A stretch of 64,000 nucleotides of DNA from Paracoccaceae bacterium (GTDB lineage: Bacteria; Pseudomonadota; Alphaproteobacteria; Rhodobacterales; Rhodobacteraceae): the NCBI GenBank assembly GCA_009842205.1, contig VYFX01000011.1:1-64000 (forward strand), in the 5' to 3' direction. The notes below the pieces were generated by a model that was not told where the DNA came from, searched no databases, and was given only the letters and a program-made list of their open reading frames with translations. Position numbers and translations under genes: made by a program. Numbering within the stretch: the stretch's first letter is position 1; every line of letters starts with the position of its first letter. Of this stretch, positions 1 through 9,042 are shown piece by piece.

Positions 1-493
1 CTTGACCGGCATCCTCCAGATTGTTTTCAGAGAGATTGTTTTTTAGTTCAGCAAGAACCCTTGTGATTTTCCCGAAAGCAAGAGGTTCTCCGATTACACC
101 TGTAGAAGCAGTAAATACACTGTTTTCGTCAAGACCCAAAAGTTGTGCCGTTTGACAGGAAACCTCCCTCACGGCCTCCTCACCAGCCCGACCGGTAAAG
201 GCATTGGCATTCCCCGAGTTGACCAGAATGGCTATTTCTTCCGGCAGACTGTTTACAGAAACAGCGATCTTATGGAGTTTCCTTTCGCAATCGATTACAG
301 CAGCAGATCGGGTGGACGATTGGGTAAAAACACCAGCCACCGCAGAAACCGGATTAATTGAAGCCAGCATGACATCAGTTCGCGAGTATTTTATTCCAGC
401 TGTTGCGGTTGCCAATCTGACACCTTTGATCAAGGGTAGATCGGGAAAACCCTCGGGTGGTGCCAAAGGTGAAACTACATGTTTATCAGCCAC
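1..493 (-). CDS. argJ: ArgJ, glutamate N-acetyltransferase / amino-acid acetyltransferase, N-terminal part
   Basis: Arginine biosynthesis: moves the acetyl group from N-acetylornithine to glutamate, and often also makes N-acetylglutamate from acetyl-CoA. Only about 164 N-terminal residues lie in the window; the rest is beyond the left edge. The translation has family hallmarks: an opening like ADKHVVSPLAPPEGFPD, then LVNSGNANAFTG and TASTGVIGEPL. The autocleavage threonine motif would lie just outside. The start is GTG at 493-491, preceded by AAAGGA at a good distance. An in-frame TGA lies eight codons upstream and no ATG intervenes, so GTG is well supported. The frame is intact as far as visible. 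The gene stands alone, with about 480 bp before the next gene. Confidence 0.93.
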   Translation of the reverse strand, partial: MADKHVVSPLAPPEGFPDLPLIKGVRLATATAGIKYSRTDVMLASINPVSAVAGVFTQSSTRSAAVIDCERKLHKIAVSVNSLPEEIAILVNSGNANAFTGRAGEEAVREVSCQTAQLLGLDENSVFTASTGVIGEPLAFGKITRVLAELKNNLSENNLEDAGQ

Positions 494-973
494 AGATTTG
501 TCCTTTACCTTAATTCATTACGTCAGAATTAAACCATATTTATATTTACAGGCCCAATTTGGGAGGGGGTTATATTTAAATACCAATTTGTTTTTGCCAA
601 TCTTGGTTTTAACGATTTAATCTTCTATAAAACAGCTTTCCCACCAAAACGGTAAAACTTATTCTGATCTGGTGGTAAACAGCAACAATGACTGGACTTA
701 TCCAGAGGCTCAGGGCAATCAATACCATTTCGGTAACACCTCAAGGGGCAGAGATTCAATCTAATGAAACTTATTATGCTTTAAGAACACATAGCGGTGA
801 TCGAGCCACTCAACAAACAAAACAGTACCAACGGCTTTCGTAACTCCGATTGAACAGTCAAAGCGAGAATCCCTTGGAAGCATACAACAAGGTCGCGGAC
901 ATTTTTGGAATTGGTGTCGTGATACAGAATCAGAGTACATTTCTAGACACTGTTATTTGGTCTAAGGGCCCTA
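494..973. other. Intergenic region with a possible coding remnant
   Basis: 480 bp between the argJ start and the end of the tctAB gene. No complete gene is visible. A plus-strand mini-frame at 672-764 (GTG start, 30 codons) reads VVNSNNDWTYPEAQGNQYHF and then GNTSRGRDSI before a stop. The composition looks protein-like, so it may be a leftover of a decayed gene, but the parent family is not identified. No strong terminator hairpin with a T-run was found. Confidence 0.4.
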
Positions 974-2923
974 CTAGAACAGAAGCGCTGGATACCATAC
1001 CACTCCGATGGTGCGATCAAAAATAACATAAAGAAATATCCAAGTTCCCACTGCGCTGAGCAGAGCAACCCACCAAGCATATCGGGTTACCGTTAAGAAA
1101 TAGAGGGCGATGAACATCGGAAGTGCGAAGAGTTGCCCGACTGCAATCGTGACAAATACTATTCCCAGCAACCAAAGCCAAAGCTGGAAAACCCGGCCCA
1201 ATTCGCTCCTATTCGGAAAGATATCTTCGCCATTTGTGAACGTTTGCCGAAATTGCCAAATGCCGAGTAGTAATGCCGTCAGGGACATGAATACGGCGGG
1301 AATAAATGTGAGCATCGGTATGCGGCCCACGTCTGCGGGCCATGAGTAGGTGGGTGCCAATCCATGAATTGAAAACGCCAAAAGCAGCCCGACAGCAGCA
1401 AGCGACATCGTAGGGTCTGACAGCGGGGATTCAATGGCAATCTGGCTACTTTCCGCTTTTTGAGTATTCCTGCGAATGCCTACAGCGATCGAAACTAAGC
1501 ACAGCCCGGCAATAATCAGGCAAGCCGGTCGGCTGAGCCAAGACAGACCTTCATATGCGTGAGTAGTAATGAATAGGGCATTTTCCATGATCGGGCCTAT
1601 TACAAACCCAAGAACCATTGGCGGCCGTGGAACGCCGCCCTTCTTCATCATATAGCCCACCACACCGAAGACCATCAGTACGATCCAGTCACCAATGTTG
1701 CTGCTTGAAGTCCATGCACCTAAAAAAATGAACAGCGTTACCAGCGGCACAAGCAAGCGGCCGCTCAGGAACGTGATCAGTGAGAGTTTCCCGGCGATTA
1801 GCAAAAGAAGCAGTGCGCCCACAAAATTGGCTATCGCCAGCGTCCACATCAGGGCGAAGGTGAAATCCAGTTTGACCGTAAGCATTTCCGGCCCTGGGGC
1901 CACACCTTGGATCATGAATGCGCCAAGAAGCACAGCCATTGATGGGCTGCCTGGGATGCCGAAGGCGACAGTTGGTATTAGGGCGCCTCCTTTCATTGCA
2001 TTATTCGCTGTTTCCGGTGCGATGACACCACGTACATCACCCTTTCCGAACGTTCCTTTGCTCTTTGAACTCTGTATCGCATGACCGTATGCCATCCAAT
2101 CAACGATGGTACCGCCGAGTCCCGGCATCAGTCCGAAATATGCTCCAATAGCCGTTGAACGCAGAACCAGCCACCAGTTGCGGCAAGCATCTCTGACACC
2201 GGTCATCAACCCGCCTTTGACTTCCTCCCGCGGCACCTTCGAGATTGAACCACCTTGAACGGCGAGTTCAATCAGTTCCGGAATGGCGAACAATCCAAGC
2301 ACAACTGGAATCAGAGGCAAGCCGTCAAGGAGGTATAGCGTGCCGAAAACGTAGCGTGGTAGAGCACCATTTTCTGCATACCCAACATATGAGAGTCCAA
2401 GCCCGGCGAGTGCAGCAATCAATCCTAGCAGAATTGAATTGCCTGATAGCGTTCCCACTATCGTCATTCCGAATACACTTAGCATGAAAATTTCAGGCTG
2501 CGCAAAGTAGAGAATGAGTGGTTTCACCAATGGAATCGACAAACCAAGCACAACAGCGCCGAGAATTCCACCAACGGCTGAAACCGTAAATGCGGCCCCA
2601 AAAGCCCGAGAAGCTTCACCTTTCATTGCCATCGGATGACCATCAAGAATAGTGGCCTGTGAGGCTGACGTGCCAGGTATGCCGAACAGCACCGATGCGA
2701 TTGTGTCGCTCGTGGTGGTTACTGCGAACATGCCAAGCAAGAGAGCAAGCGCAGGTACGGGCTCCAACACAAAAGTGAAGGGCAACATGATCGAAAATCC
2801 AACAAGACCTGATAATCCCGGTATCATGCCTAGTAGGAGGCCAACCAAGACGCCAAAGAGCAAATACCCAATTGCGGGCCAGGCAATCACCTGCACCAGC
2901 CCGCTTAAGGCGGCTTCGAACAT
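974..2923 (-). CDS. Tripartite tricarboxylate transporter, fused TctA-TctB membrane protein
   Basis: Membrane part of a TTT-family secondary transporter that works with a periplasmic TctC receptor to import carboxylates. The protein has 649 residues. The first about 500 form the TctA domain: repeated glycine-rich membrane segments, the re-entrant signature near residues 80-105 (GIPGTSASQATILDGHPMA) and its second copy (VAFGIPGSPSMAVLLGAFMI) near 320. A stand-alone TctA is about 500 residues. The remaining about 140 residues contain four hydrophobic segments and resemble the small TctB subunit, so this is a natural A-B fusion. It follows the receptor gene by 75 bp on the same strand and was probably co-transcribed. 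The substrate cannot be read from the sequence. The region looks GC-richer than the genes to the right. Confidence 0.9.
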   Translation of the reverse strand: MFEAALSGLVQVIAWPAIGYLLFGVLVGLLLGMIPGLSGLVGFSIMLPFTFVLEPVPALALLLGMFAVTTTSDTIASVLFGIPGTSASQATILDGHPMAMKGEASRAFGAAFTVSAVGGILGAVVLGLSIPLVKPLILYFAQPEIFMLSVFGMTIVGTLSGNSILLGLIAALAGLGLSYVGYAENGALPRYVFGTLYLLDGLPLIPVVLGLFAIPELIELAVQGGSISKVPREEVKGGLMTGVRDACRNWWLVLRSTAIGAYFGLMPGLGGTIVDWMAYGHAIQSSKSKGTFGKGDVRGVIAPETANNAMKGGALIPTVAFGIPGSPSMAVLLGAFMIQGVAPGPEMLTVKLDFTFALMWTLAIANFVGALLLLLIAGKLSLITFLSGRLLVPLVTLFIFLGAWTSSSNIGDWIVLMVFGVVGYMMKKGGVPRPPMVLGFVIGPIMENALFITTHAYEGLSWLSRPACLIIAGLCLVSIAVGIRRNTQKAESSQIAIESPLSDPTMSLAAVGLLLAFSIHGLAPTYSWPADVGRIPMLTFIPAVFMSLTALLLGIWQFRQTFTNGEDIFPNRSELGRVFQLWLWLLGIVFVTIAVGQLFALPMFIALYFLTVTRYAWWVALLSAVGTWIFLYVIFDRTIGVVWYPALLF

Positions 2924-2998
2924 TTCATCACACTTACATCAAGCTAGTGAAGTTCCCGACGCGTTGCCGGGACATCTTGGAGTCACTGCAGGAAGCGA

Positions 2999-4066
2999 TT
3001 ACTCCGCACTGACTAGGTCGCTTACGAACGTCACTAATTCTGGGCTTAGATTGACGAGTTTCTGTATGTTTTCCTGAACCTTGGAAGCATTTGTGAGTAT
3101 TGGTGCTCCGCTGGTCATGGCCTCGTACTCAGCTATGAATTCCGGATCTGAAGAGAGCGAATCCCACGCCATACGCAAGGACGCAACCGCTTCGTCAGGT
3201 GTTCCCTTGGGAACAAAAGATCCCCATAGCATGGTGACCACCGAATTGTTAATCAACGTCAGAGCATCATACGGAATTCCTGATGGCGGTTCGCCGTTGA
3301 ATTTCTCAAAGACTTCACTAAAAGTCGGGATACCAGCCAGCCGATCGTCCTTCACGTCATTGCCGTCGGAATCGACTACAGCATAGTACCAGAGTGGTAT
3401 TGCCAAACCGGGCTCGATCAAGTTCGGCCCAAATAGATTTCGGATCGCAAGAATTGACCCACAGGAAAATTGAGCCTCGTCCTGTAGCATTGCAGCATTG
3501 ACCTTGGAAGCGGATACGTAGCCTGGTACATAATTATACTCAACTCCCAAGAGGTCCAGTCCCAGCCGCATCCTGACATCGGTCGATGACGTATTCCTGT
3601 AACCGGCCAAATTAAAAGATCCTACCGTCTGGAGATCGTCCACTTTGCTGATGCCCGCGCCAGCATCTTTACGTATGATACACGTGGTGGGCAAACCAGT
3701 TCCTCCGAGCCAGACAAAATCAGAAAGTTTAAAGGATAACGCCTCGTCCGACAGCACCTGCTGCATTACTGGTAAAGCGAATATAGCCACCGTCAGCCCA
3801 TCGGCATCAACAGAATTCCCCATATGATTCGTTGCGGTTATTCCGCCTGCTCCAGGCATATTCTTGACAATTATATTCGGGTTGCCGGCGATATGTTTTC
3901 CCATGTGCTTGGCAATCATCCGTGCCAAAATGTCGGTGGTACCGCCTGCCCCGTAATTTACCAGAACTGTTATTTGCTTATCTTCGTAGTATTGCGCCTC
4001 AGCGGTGGCGGTAAAGGACAATAACGACGCCACTGCTGCTATTGCCATACACATCTGTCTCAACAT
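2999..4066 (-). CDS. TctC-family periplasmic substrate-binding protein (TTT receptor)
   Basis: Periplasmic receptor of a tripartite tricarboxylate transporter; it binds a carboxylate and delivers it to the TctA-TctB protein encoded 75 bp downstream. The protein has 355 residues. It opens with a Sec signal peptide whose hydrophobic core is AIAAVASLLSF, with probable cleavage after AEA near residue 24. The mature start follows the Bug/TctC pattern: ITVLVNYGAGGTTDILARMI, then NIIVKNMPGAGGITATNHM, which forms the ligand-binding lobes. The ATG is preceded by GGAGAC at normal spacing. It is the first gene of a two-gene operon. Ligand is unknown; family members bind citrate, tartrate, phthalates, nicotinate and others. 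Confidence 0.92.
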   Translation of the reverse strand: MLRQMCMAIAAVASLLSFTATAEAQYYEDKQITVLVNYGAGGTTDILARMIAKHMGKHIAGNPNIIVKNMPGAGGITATNHMGNSVDADGLTVAIFALPVMQQVLSDEALSFKLSDFVWLGGTGLPTTCIIRKDAGAGISKVDDLQTVGSFNLAGYRNTSSTDVRMRLGLDLLGVEYNYVPGYVSASKVNAAMLQDEAQFSCGSILAIRNLFGPNLIEPGLAIPLWYYAVVDSDGNDVKDDRLAGIPTFSEVFEKFNGEPPSGIPYDALTLINNSVVTMLWGSFVPKGTPDEAVASLRMAWDSLSSDPEFIAEYEAMTSGAPILTNASKVQENIQKLVNLSPELVTFVSDLVSAE

Positions 4067-4671
4067 TAAATCGTCTCCGTTTCGAAAAAAAATACTGGTG
4101 AAAATTTTTACTTAAAATCAAATGCATGTCAACATTCTTGCACTTGAAACCCGCCGATTTCAGACTGTCTGGAATATTTCTTTAGCAGCCTGAGAAAGCA
4201 ACGGTTTGTCGACACTGTATGAACAATTCTTCCGATCTACCGCGGCATTAATTGTAGTTTTTTTCACCTGCTGTCGACTGTCCTTGCTGTATAGTTTTTT
4301 GTTGCTAGGCATCTGCGGATTTCAAACTGGACACCGGAGATCGCTTTCAGCCTGTGGTAACAAAAGTTGTTTACAATGATGACGCTGTGCCGGGAAGATC
4401 GAATATGTCCCCTAAAGAAAGTTCCATATGCCACGACCCATTGGTCAACTTGACAGTGATATAGCTGTCACACCGCTCAAGTTAACCGCTGCCTACCGCA
4501 CCACCAATTCCGATCAGAAACTGTTGCAACCGTTCAAAAATGCGTAGTTTAAACGGCAATATTATGGGCACTGGCGAACAGTCTCCGCCGATAGTAAAAC
4601 TTGGATTTGACAATTACTGTTGGTATTGGACCAGAGTATCGCTAGCCTTTGATGAGACAAGAAATTGCCGT
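4067..4671. other. Intergenic region, no recognised gene
   Basis: 605 bp between two minus-strand transport genes. It should hold the promoter of the tctC-tctAB pair near its left end. A short plus-strand frame at about 4428-4547 (39 codons, ATG to TAG) has no recognisable similarity and no good ribosome site. Nothing else is visible. Confidence 0.5.
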
Positions 4672-6432
4672 CTATAGCCTTGTATTCCCTTTTGAGTTTT
4701 CGACACGCACCGTGATGAGGTCGATGTCATGGTACTGACGATGCTGAACTTCTGAGGCCAAGTGGCGAAGCAGATGCAACGATATATCCCGTTCAGCGGG
4801 CCGTGAATCTCTGACGTCGTCAAGGAGCGCAATTCGATCTTCAATATTGCCTTCGCTCGATCGGGCGATAAATTCAAGTACCGCATCGCCGCCTTCTACG
4901 TGGGCGGTGACTTTTAGGCTGCGGTTGTGAACTCGGTCATCCGTCTGATCTTCCAACAATGTCAACAGCGTCTCCTCTACCACTGCATCCAGTCGCATGA
5001 GCATTTTTTGTGTAAATCCACTGTCATTGCCGAACGCTGCAGCAAACTTTCGCAGTTCAGGAAGGCAGGACACCTTGAGGTAGGTTTCCAGCGAACGGCG
5101 GCGACCACCTGTGAATTCCAACAAAATTGTCATAGTGATGGCCGTGATACCGCCCGCGGCCAATCCGTTGTTGAACAATCCCCCAGCAAACTGTGGAAGT
5201 TTGTCTGGAAGCAACAGTCCAAACTGACAGCTGGCTCCGATCCAAAATGACAGCCCAGTGATCAGCATGCGGCTATAGTTCAAACCGCCGGACACGACTA
5301 ACTGCATTCCTGTGACGAACAAAGTGGCCGTCATGATTATAAGATAGGCTGCGAGAACCGATGGCGGCAGCGCCAATACCAGTGCGGTAGCCTTTGGTAC
5401 AAAGGCGAATGCCACGAGAGTCAATCCAAACGTCAGCCCAATGGAACGTGAAGCCACTTGTGTATTTCTGATCAAAGCGACCGTTGTCGATCGAGTGGAA
5501 TTCATTATCGTACCACCGAGGCCAGATAGGAGGTTAGCCAAGGCATCGGCTGCTACTGCACCCTGCACGGCACGCAAGTCAGGGGCTCGAGTTTTATGCC
5601 AAGACACATCTTGTATGGCTAGTGCCGCGCTTATTGAACGGATCGAGCATGAAATGGAAACCAGCATAAAAGCGGGAAGCAACCCCCAGAAGGAAGGCCC
5701 GAGATCAACACCGATTTTTGGCCATGCAGTGGAGGGCAACCCCAACCAACCCGCCTGTGCAATCGTGTCCAGATCAATCAAACCATACACTCCTGCAAGC
5801 ACACCACCGCTACTTATCCCAATGATCGGTGCCCACGGTCGCAGCCGCGCATTTCCTCGCAGTGAAATCACGACAATTACTGCAGTAGTGACTAGTGCGC
5901 ATATCAGTCCCTCCGATGGTAAATGACCTGGTGAAACCTCTGCTAATCTATCAGATACAATTGGAGCGATGGTCACCGGAATCAACATCAGAATGATACC
6001 AGAGACTGTTGGAGTGATGATTCGCCTGAACATTGAAATCCGATAGGAAAATATAAACTGCAGAATCGCAGAGACAACAACGAGAGACGCAAAAAGCGGG
6101 GCTCCCCCTGCAGCAAGTGCGTCGACTGTCACCGCAATTGCAGCAGCTGTCGCTCCGGTACTGAGGACATAGCCGGCACCGAATCGTTTGACTGGAAATG
6201 CCTGCAGCCCCGTGATCACTCCTGCAATGATCAGTGAGGCGAAAACAGCCCACGCCACAGTGGACTCATCCGCTCCTGCAGTCCGGAAGGCAATGGTAGG
6301 CATGAGTACAATCCCACCGAGGGACAAGAGTGTAAATTGCATGCCGAGGCCAAATGCCAGTGGCTTTGGTGGTTGTTCGTCGGCTTGGTAAAGGAGTTCC
6401 GAATTCCAGTCGGGTGTAGTTTTCTCAGCCAT
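4672..6432 (-). CDS. NCS2 (xanthine/uracil) family permease with C-terminal degenerate histidine-kinase-like ATPase domain
   Basis: Predicted inner-membrane nucleobase permease. Residues 1 to about 440 have the NCS2 layout: about 12-14 hydrophobic segments, an opening LAFGLGMQFTLLSLGGIVLM like xanthine and uracil permeases, and a conserved mid-protein segment LANLLSGLGGTIMNSTRST, the equivalent of the family's QNxG region. From about residue 442 a soluble tail of about 145 residues follows. It reads like a degraded HATPase/anti-sigma fold: LMRLDAVVEETLLTLLEDQ resembles the N-box helix, and LHLLRHLASEVQHRQY followed by a beta strand resembles the final helix and strand. The usual G-box is not evident. 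Ordinary NCS2 members are about 430-480 residues, so the tail is extra. Substrate and tail function are inferred only from fold resemblance. Confidence 0.82.
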   Translation of the reverse strand: MAEKTTPDWNSELLYQADEQPPKPLAFGLGMQFTLLSLGGIVLMPTIAFRTAGADESTVAWAVFASLIIAGVITGLQAFPVKRFGAGYVLSTGATAAAIAVTVDALAAGGAPLFASLVVVSAILQFIFSYRISMFRRIITPTVSGIILMLIPVTIAPIVSDRLAEVSPGHLPSEGLICALVTTAVIVVISLRGNARLRPWAPIIGISSGGVLAGVYGLIDLDTIAQAGWLGLPSTAWPKIGVDLGPSFWGLLPAFMLVSISCSIRSISAALAIQDVSWHKTRAPDLRAVQGAVAADALANLLSGLGGTIMNSTRSTTVALIRNTQVASRSIGLTFGLTLVAFAFVPKATALVLALPPSVLAAYLIIMTATLFVTGMQLVVSGGLNYSRMLITGLSFWIGASCQFGLLLPDKLPQFAGGLFNNGLAAGGITAITMTILLEFTGGRRRSLETYLKVSCLPELRKFAAAFGNDSGFTQKMLMRLDAVVEETLLTLLEDQTDDRVHNRSLKVTAHVEGGDAVLEFIARSSEGNIEDRIALLDDVRDSRPAERDISLHLLRHLASEVQHRQYHDIDLITVRVENSKGNTRL

Positions 6433-6472
6433 AAACGTATTCGTAAATAAAATGTCCGGGATTTGTCAATGT

Positions 6473-6691
6473 CTATTCAAAGCAGCCAACGAACGGAACA
6501 ATCGGTGATTGCGTTTCTCTGTCCCGGTACTGAATGGATAGCATAACCGTGGCAGTCAACCGGGCAAAGCCTCCCTTGAACGTTCCATCACTCTCCACTG
6601 GGAAACGCATTCGCAGGTCATTGTGGGTGAAAAAAAGCCGATTCCTTCGGCTCAATTCGTCAAGGGTAGTGATTGCTTTGACAAATCGCAT
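6473..6691 (-). pseudogene. Possible truncated AbiEi-like (type IV antitoxin / DUF6088) N-terminal fragment
   Basis: A 72-codon frame. Its first about 48 residues read like the winged-helix N-terminus of AbiEi-type regulators: TTLDELSRRNRLFFTHNDLR, then FPVESDGTFKGGFARLTA, where a full protein would continue into GLL and a basic wing. After that point the sequence is unlike the family and stops, so the gene is probably a frameshifted or deleted relic. No partner toxin is adjacent. The family assignment rests on remembered motifs only. It may also be a chance frame in the 409-bp gap between the NCS2 permease and the nitroreductase. Confidence 0.35.
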
Positions 6692-6841
6692 TTTGTCCCA
6701 GTTATTTTATTTATTTCTGAGGTAAAAAGATATACAACTTATGTATACTTAATCAAGGCAATTCTTCAGCCGTTCACGGCAATCCTTTGGAGATCTGTAT
6801 TGGACACTTCGGGTATGCTTGTTTCAGGGAATGGGATTAAA

Positions 6842-7423
6842 TCAGAGTATTTTGCAGGCATCTTCAAAAGGAAGCCGTGGTGCTCTTTGAGGGAGGTTCT
6901 CACCGCTTCCATAACCAAGATTGATTAAAAAGTTGGATTTCCAACTGGTACCCTCAAAAAACAGTTTATCAACCTGATCATTGTTGAAACCTGACATGGG
7001 TCCACAGTCCAATCCACACAACCTAGCTGCCAAAATGAAAAATCCCGCCTGTAAATTTGCATTGCGATAGATAAATTGCAGAAACCATTTTTCGGACATC
7101 TTTGAGAAAATTGTATCCCCAGCCATTGCCGGTGCCAACAGGTCAAATTTGTTGGGGAAATCTTTGTCTATCGACATTATAGCTGTAACCGGGGCCGACT
7201 TGGTTTTATCAACATTCCCGGGGGATAAGGCTGTAAGCAACTTTTCCTTTGCTTCCGGTGATTTTACGAAGGCTATGCGCATGGGACAGGCATTCCATGC
7301 AGTTGGAGCCATTCTTGCCATGGAGTAGATTTTTTCGAGGAGATCATCGCTGACTGGCCTATCCTGAAAAAACTTATGAGACCGAGCTTCAAGAAATAAT
7401 GTATCCAAAACTTTTTTATCCAT
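6842..7423 (-). CDS. rutE: RutE/YdfN-type nitroreductase, probable malonic semialdehyde reductase
   Basis: FMN-dependent nitroreductase-fold enzyme of the RutE group, which reduces malonic semialdehyde to 3-hydroxypropionate at the end of the Rut pyrimidine pathway. The 193-residue length matches RutE (about 196). Family motifs are clear: the FMN-contacting segment MARMAPTAWNACPMRIAFV near residues 34-52, GLDCGPMSGFNNDQVD near 138-153, and GTSWKSNFLINLGYG near 158-172. The ATG at 7423 has GGAAA upstream. It is the last gene of a three-gene minus-strand operon, 40 bp after the sulfatase. No other rut genes are present, so the substrate here could be a different aldehyde or quinone; the nearby NCS2 permease makes a pyrimidine link possible but unproven. 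Confidence 0.85.
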   Translation of the reverse strand: MDKKVLDTLFLEARSHKFFQDRPVSDDLLEKIYSMARMAPTAWNACPMRIAFVKSPEAKEKLLTALSPGNVDKTKSAPVTAIMSIDKDFPNKFDLLAPAMAGDTIFSKMSEKWFLQFIYRNANLQAGFFILAARLCGLDCGPMSGFNNDQVDKLFFEGTSWKSNFLINLGYGSGENLPQRAPRLPFEDACKIL

Positions 7424-7463
7424 GATTTACCGCTTTCCTAATTCCATTCTACTGTTTGGGGGT

Positions 7464-9026
7464 TCAAGCCAATCTTGTTGATAGAGGACTCTCATCCATC
7501 AAATTCGTCAATTGGTGATTCATCCTTTCGGATAACTGGTGCCTTATGTTGATTGATTCCGGATCATCCCAAAGATTTTGGGTTTCATCAGGATCATTAT
7601 GCAAATCATACAATTCACCCCATGATTGATTGGCATATATTGTATACCGCCATCGGGAATCAACCAGACTGCGTACCCTGGCAGGTTGTTTAAATCCCAA
7701 TTTGCTGGCTCCATCGTTAAATTCAACCATTACTTCGTTCCTGACCGCTTGGTTATCAAAAATCGTTGGGAGTAGATTTTTACCCTGAATGCCATTATAG
7801 GGCTGGAGCCCTGCCCGTTCGAGAATGGTGGTAGACAGATCGATGGTTGAGCTAAGTTGCTCTGTAACCCGAGCCTCTCTTGATTCGGGATCCGACCAGA
7901 TCATGGGTATCTGGGTAATGCTCTTGAAGGGCATAAGACCTTTCAGAACAAAGTTGAAATCACCAAGATAGTCTCCGTGGTCTGAATTGAAGCAAATCAC
8001 CGTATTATCATATTGGCCATTGGCCTTAAGCGCCTTTACGACTCTTCCTACGGCGTCATCTATGCAGGAAACCATACCGGAGGTAAGGGCCTTAATTTCC
8101 CTGACCGAACGATCGTCTACCATGGAAACCGTTTGTCTGGTTAATTGACCTCCTCCTGCATGATAGTTGTTCTGAAGCCATTGCATCGGTGGTGTTGGGT
8201 TTTTGTGGGCTGAGAATGGTAAGTCAACGTCAAATTCATCAGGCGAATACATTCCCCAGTATTTGCCAGGAGGGTTAAATGGGTGATGTGGGTCAGGAAA
8301 ACTGACAAAGGCAAAAAACGGGTTATCGGATTGGCCTTGTTTATCCAGAAAAGTTATGGCACGATCTGCAATCCAGGAGGTTGGATAGAGATGTTCAGGA
8401 ACCGGTGTTCGATATGCCTGCAGACAAGTGTAGTTGTGTGGAAGTTGATTCACTGGATCGTAATAATTCTCCCAATCAGGTACATTGGACCTGAACCAAT
8501 GGTGGTAATCTCCACCAAGCCTATCGCCATGTAAAGTTGTTACTTCAACCTGATCAAATCCATAATAGGGTGTATCAATATATGCACCACCTTCACAGGA
8601 TTCCGGATCCGTCTCTTCCTGATAAATTGCATCATTGGTTTCCTTCCACGCTTCCTGTACCAAGCGATCAGAATTCTCTTCCCTTGCCTGAACGGGAGGG
8701 AGATTTACCATTGGTTGCAAATGGCATTTACCAAATGCGGCGGTTTCATATCCCCCTGCACGCAGAACATCCACGAAAGTATTGGCACCAAGGGGCAAAA
8801 AACATCCATTGTATCTTAATCCATGCACACTTGGCATCCGGCCAGTCATGAAGCTTGCCCGGTTGGGCATGCATATCGGTGAAGCAACAAAGAACTTATC
8901 AAATCTGGTACCCTTGTTTGCTATGGCATCAATATGGGGGGTTTTTACAACTGGATGGCCGTAACATCCCAACCAGTCCCGCCTTTGCTGATCAGTCATG
9001 AAAAACAGGAAATTCGGACGGGACAT
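7464..9026 (-). CDS. Type I (S1-family) sulfatase with Cys-type formylglycine motif
   Basis: Hydrolyses a sulfate ester or a related phospho/phosphonate ester. The protein has 520 residues with the S1 sulfatase layout: opening RPNFLFFMTDQQR, with a metal-binding Asp at residue 12, then the CxPxR signature ICMPNRASFMTGR. In this signature Cys52 would be oxidised to formylglycine by a sulfatase-activating enzyme encoded elsewhere. Downstream are the second metal site NSDHGDYLGD and a C-terminal WRYTIYANQSWGELYDLHND segment common in this family. No signal peptide is seen, so a cytoplasmic role is likely. It starts 16 bp after the aldo/keto reductase and precedes the nitroreductase by 40 bp. The substrate cannot be told; choline sulfate, aryl sulfate or a sulfated sugar are all possible. 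Confidence 0.9.
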   Translation of the reverse strand: MSRPNFLFFMTDQQRRDWLGCYGHPVVKTPHIDAIANKGTRFDKFFVASPICMPNRASFMTGRMPSVHGLRYNGCFLPLGANTFVDVLRAGGYETAAFGKCHLQPMVNLPPVQAREENSDRLVQEAWKETNDAIYQEETDPESCEGGAYIDTPYYGFDQVEVTTLHGDRLGGDYHHWFRSNVPDWENYYDPVNQLPHNYTCLQAYRTPVPEHLYPTSWIADRAITFLDKQGQSDNPFFAFVSFPDPHHPFNPPGKYWGMYSPDEFDVDLPFSAHKNPTPPMQWLQNNYHAGGGQLTRQTVSMVDDRSVREIKALTSGMVSCIDDAVGRVVKALKANGQYDNTVICFNSDHGDYLGDFNFVLKGLMPFKSITQIPMIWSDPESREARVTEQLSSTIDLSTTILERAGLQPYNGIQGKNLLPTIFDNQAVRNEVMVEFNDGASKLGFKQPARVRSLVDSRWRYTIYANQSWGELYDLHNDPDETQNLWDDPESINIRHQLSERMNHQLTNLMDESPLSTRLA

Positions 9027-9042
9027 GGTCTACCCCAATTGT

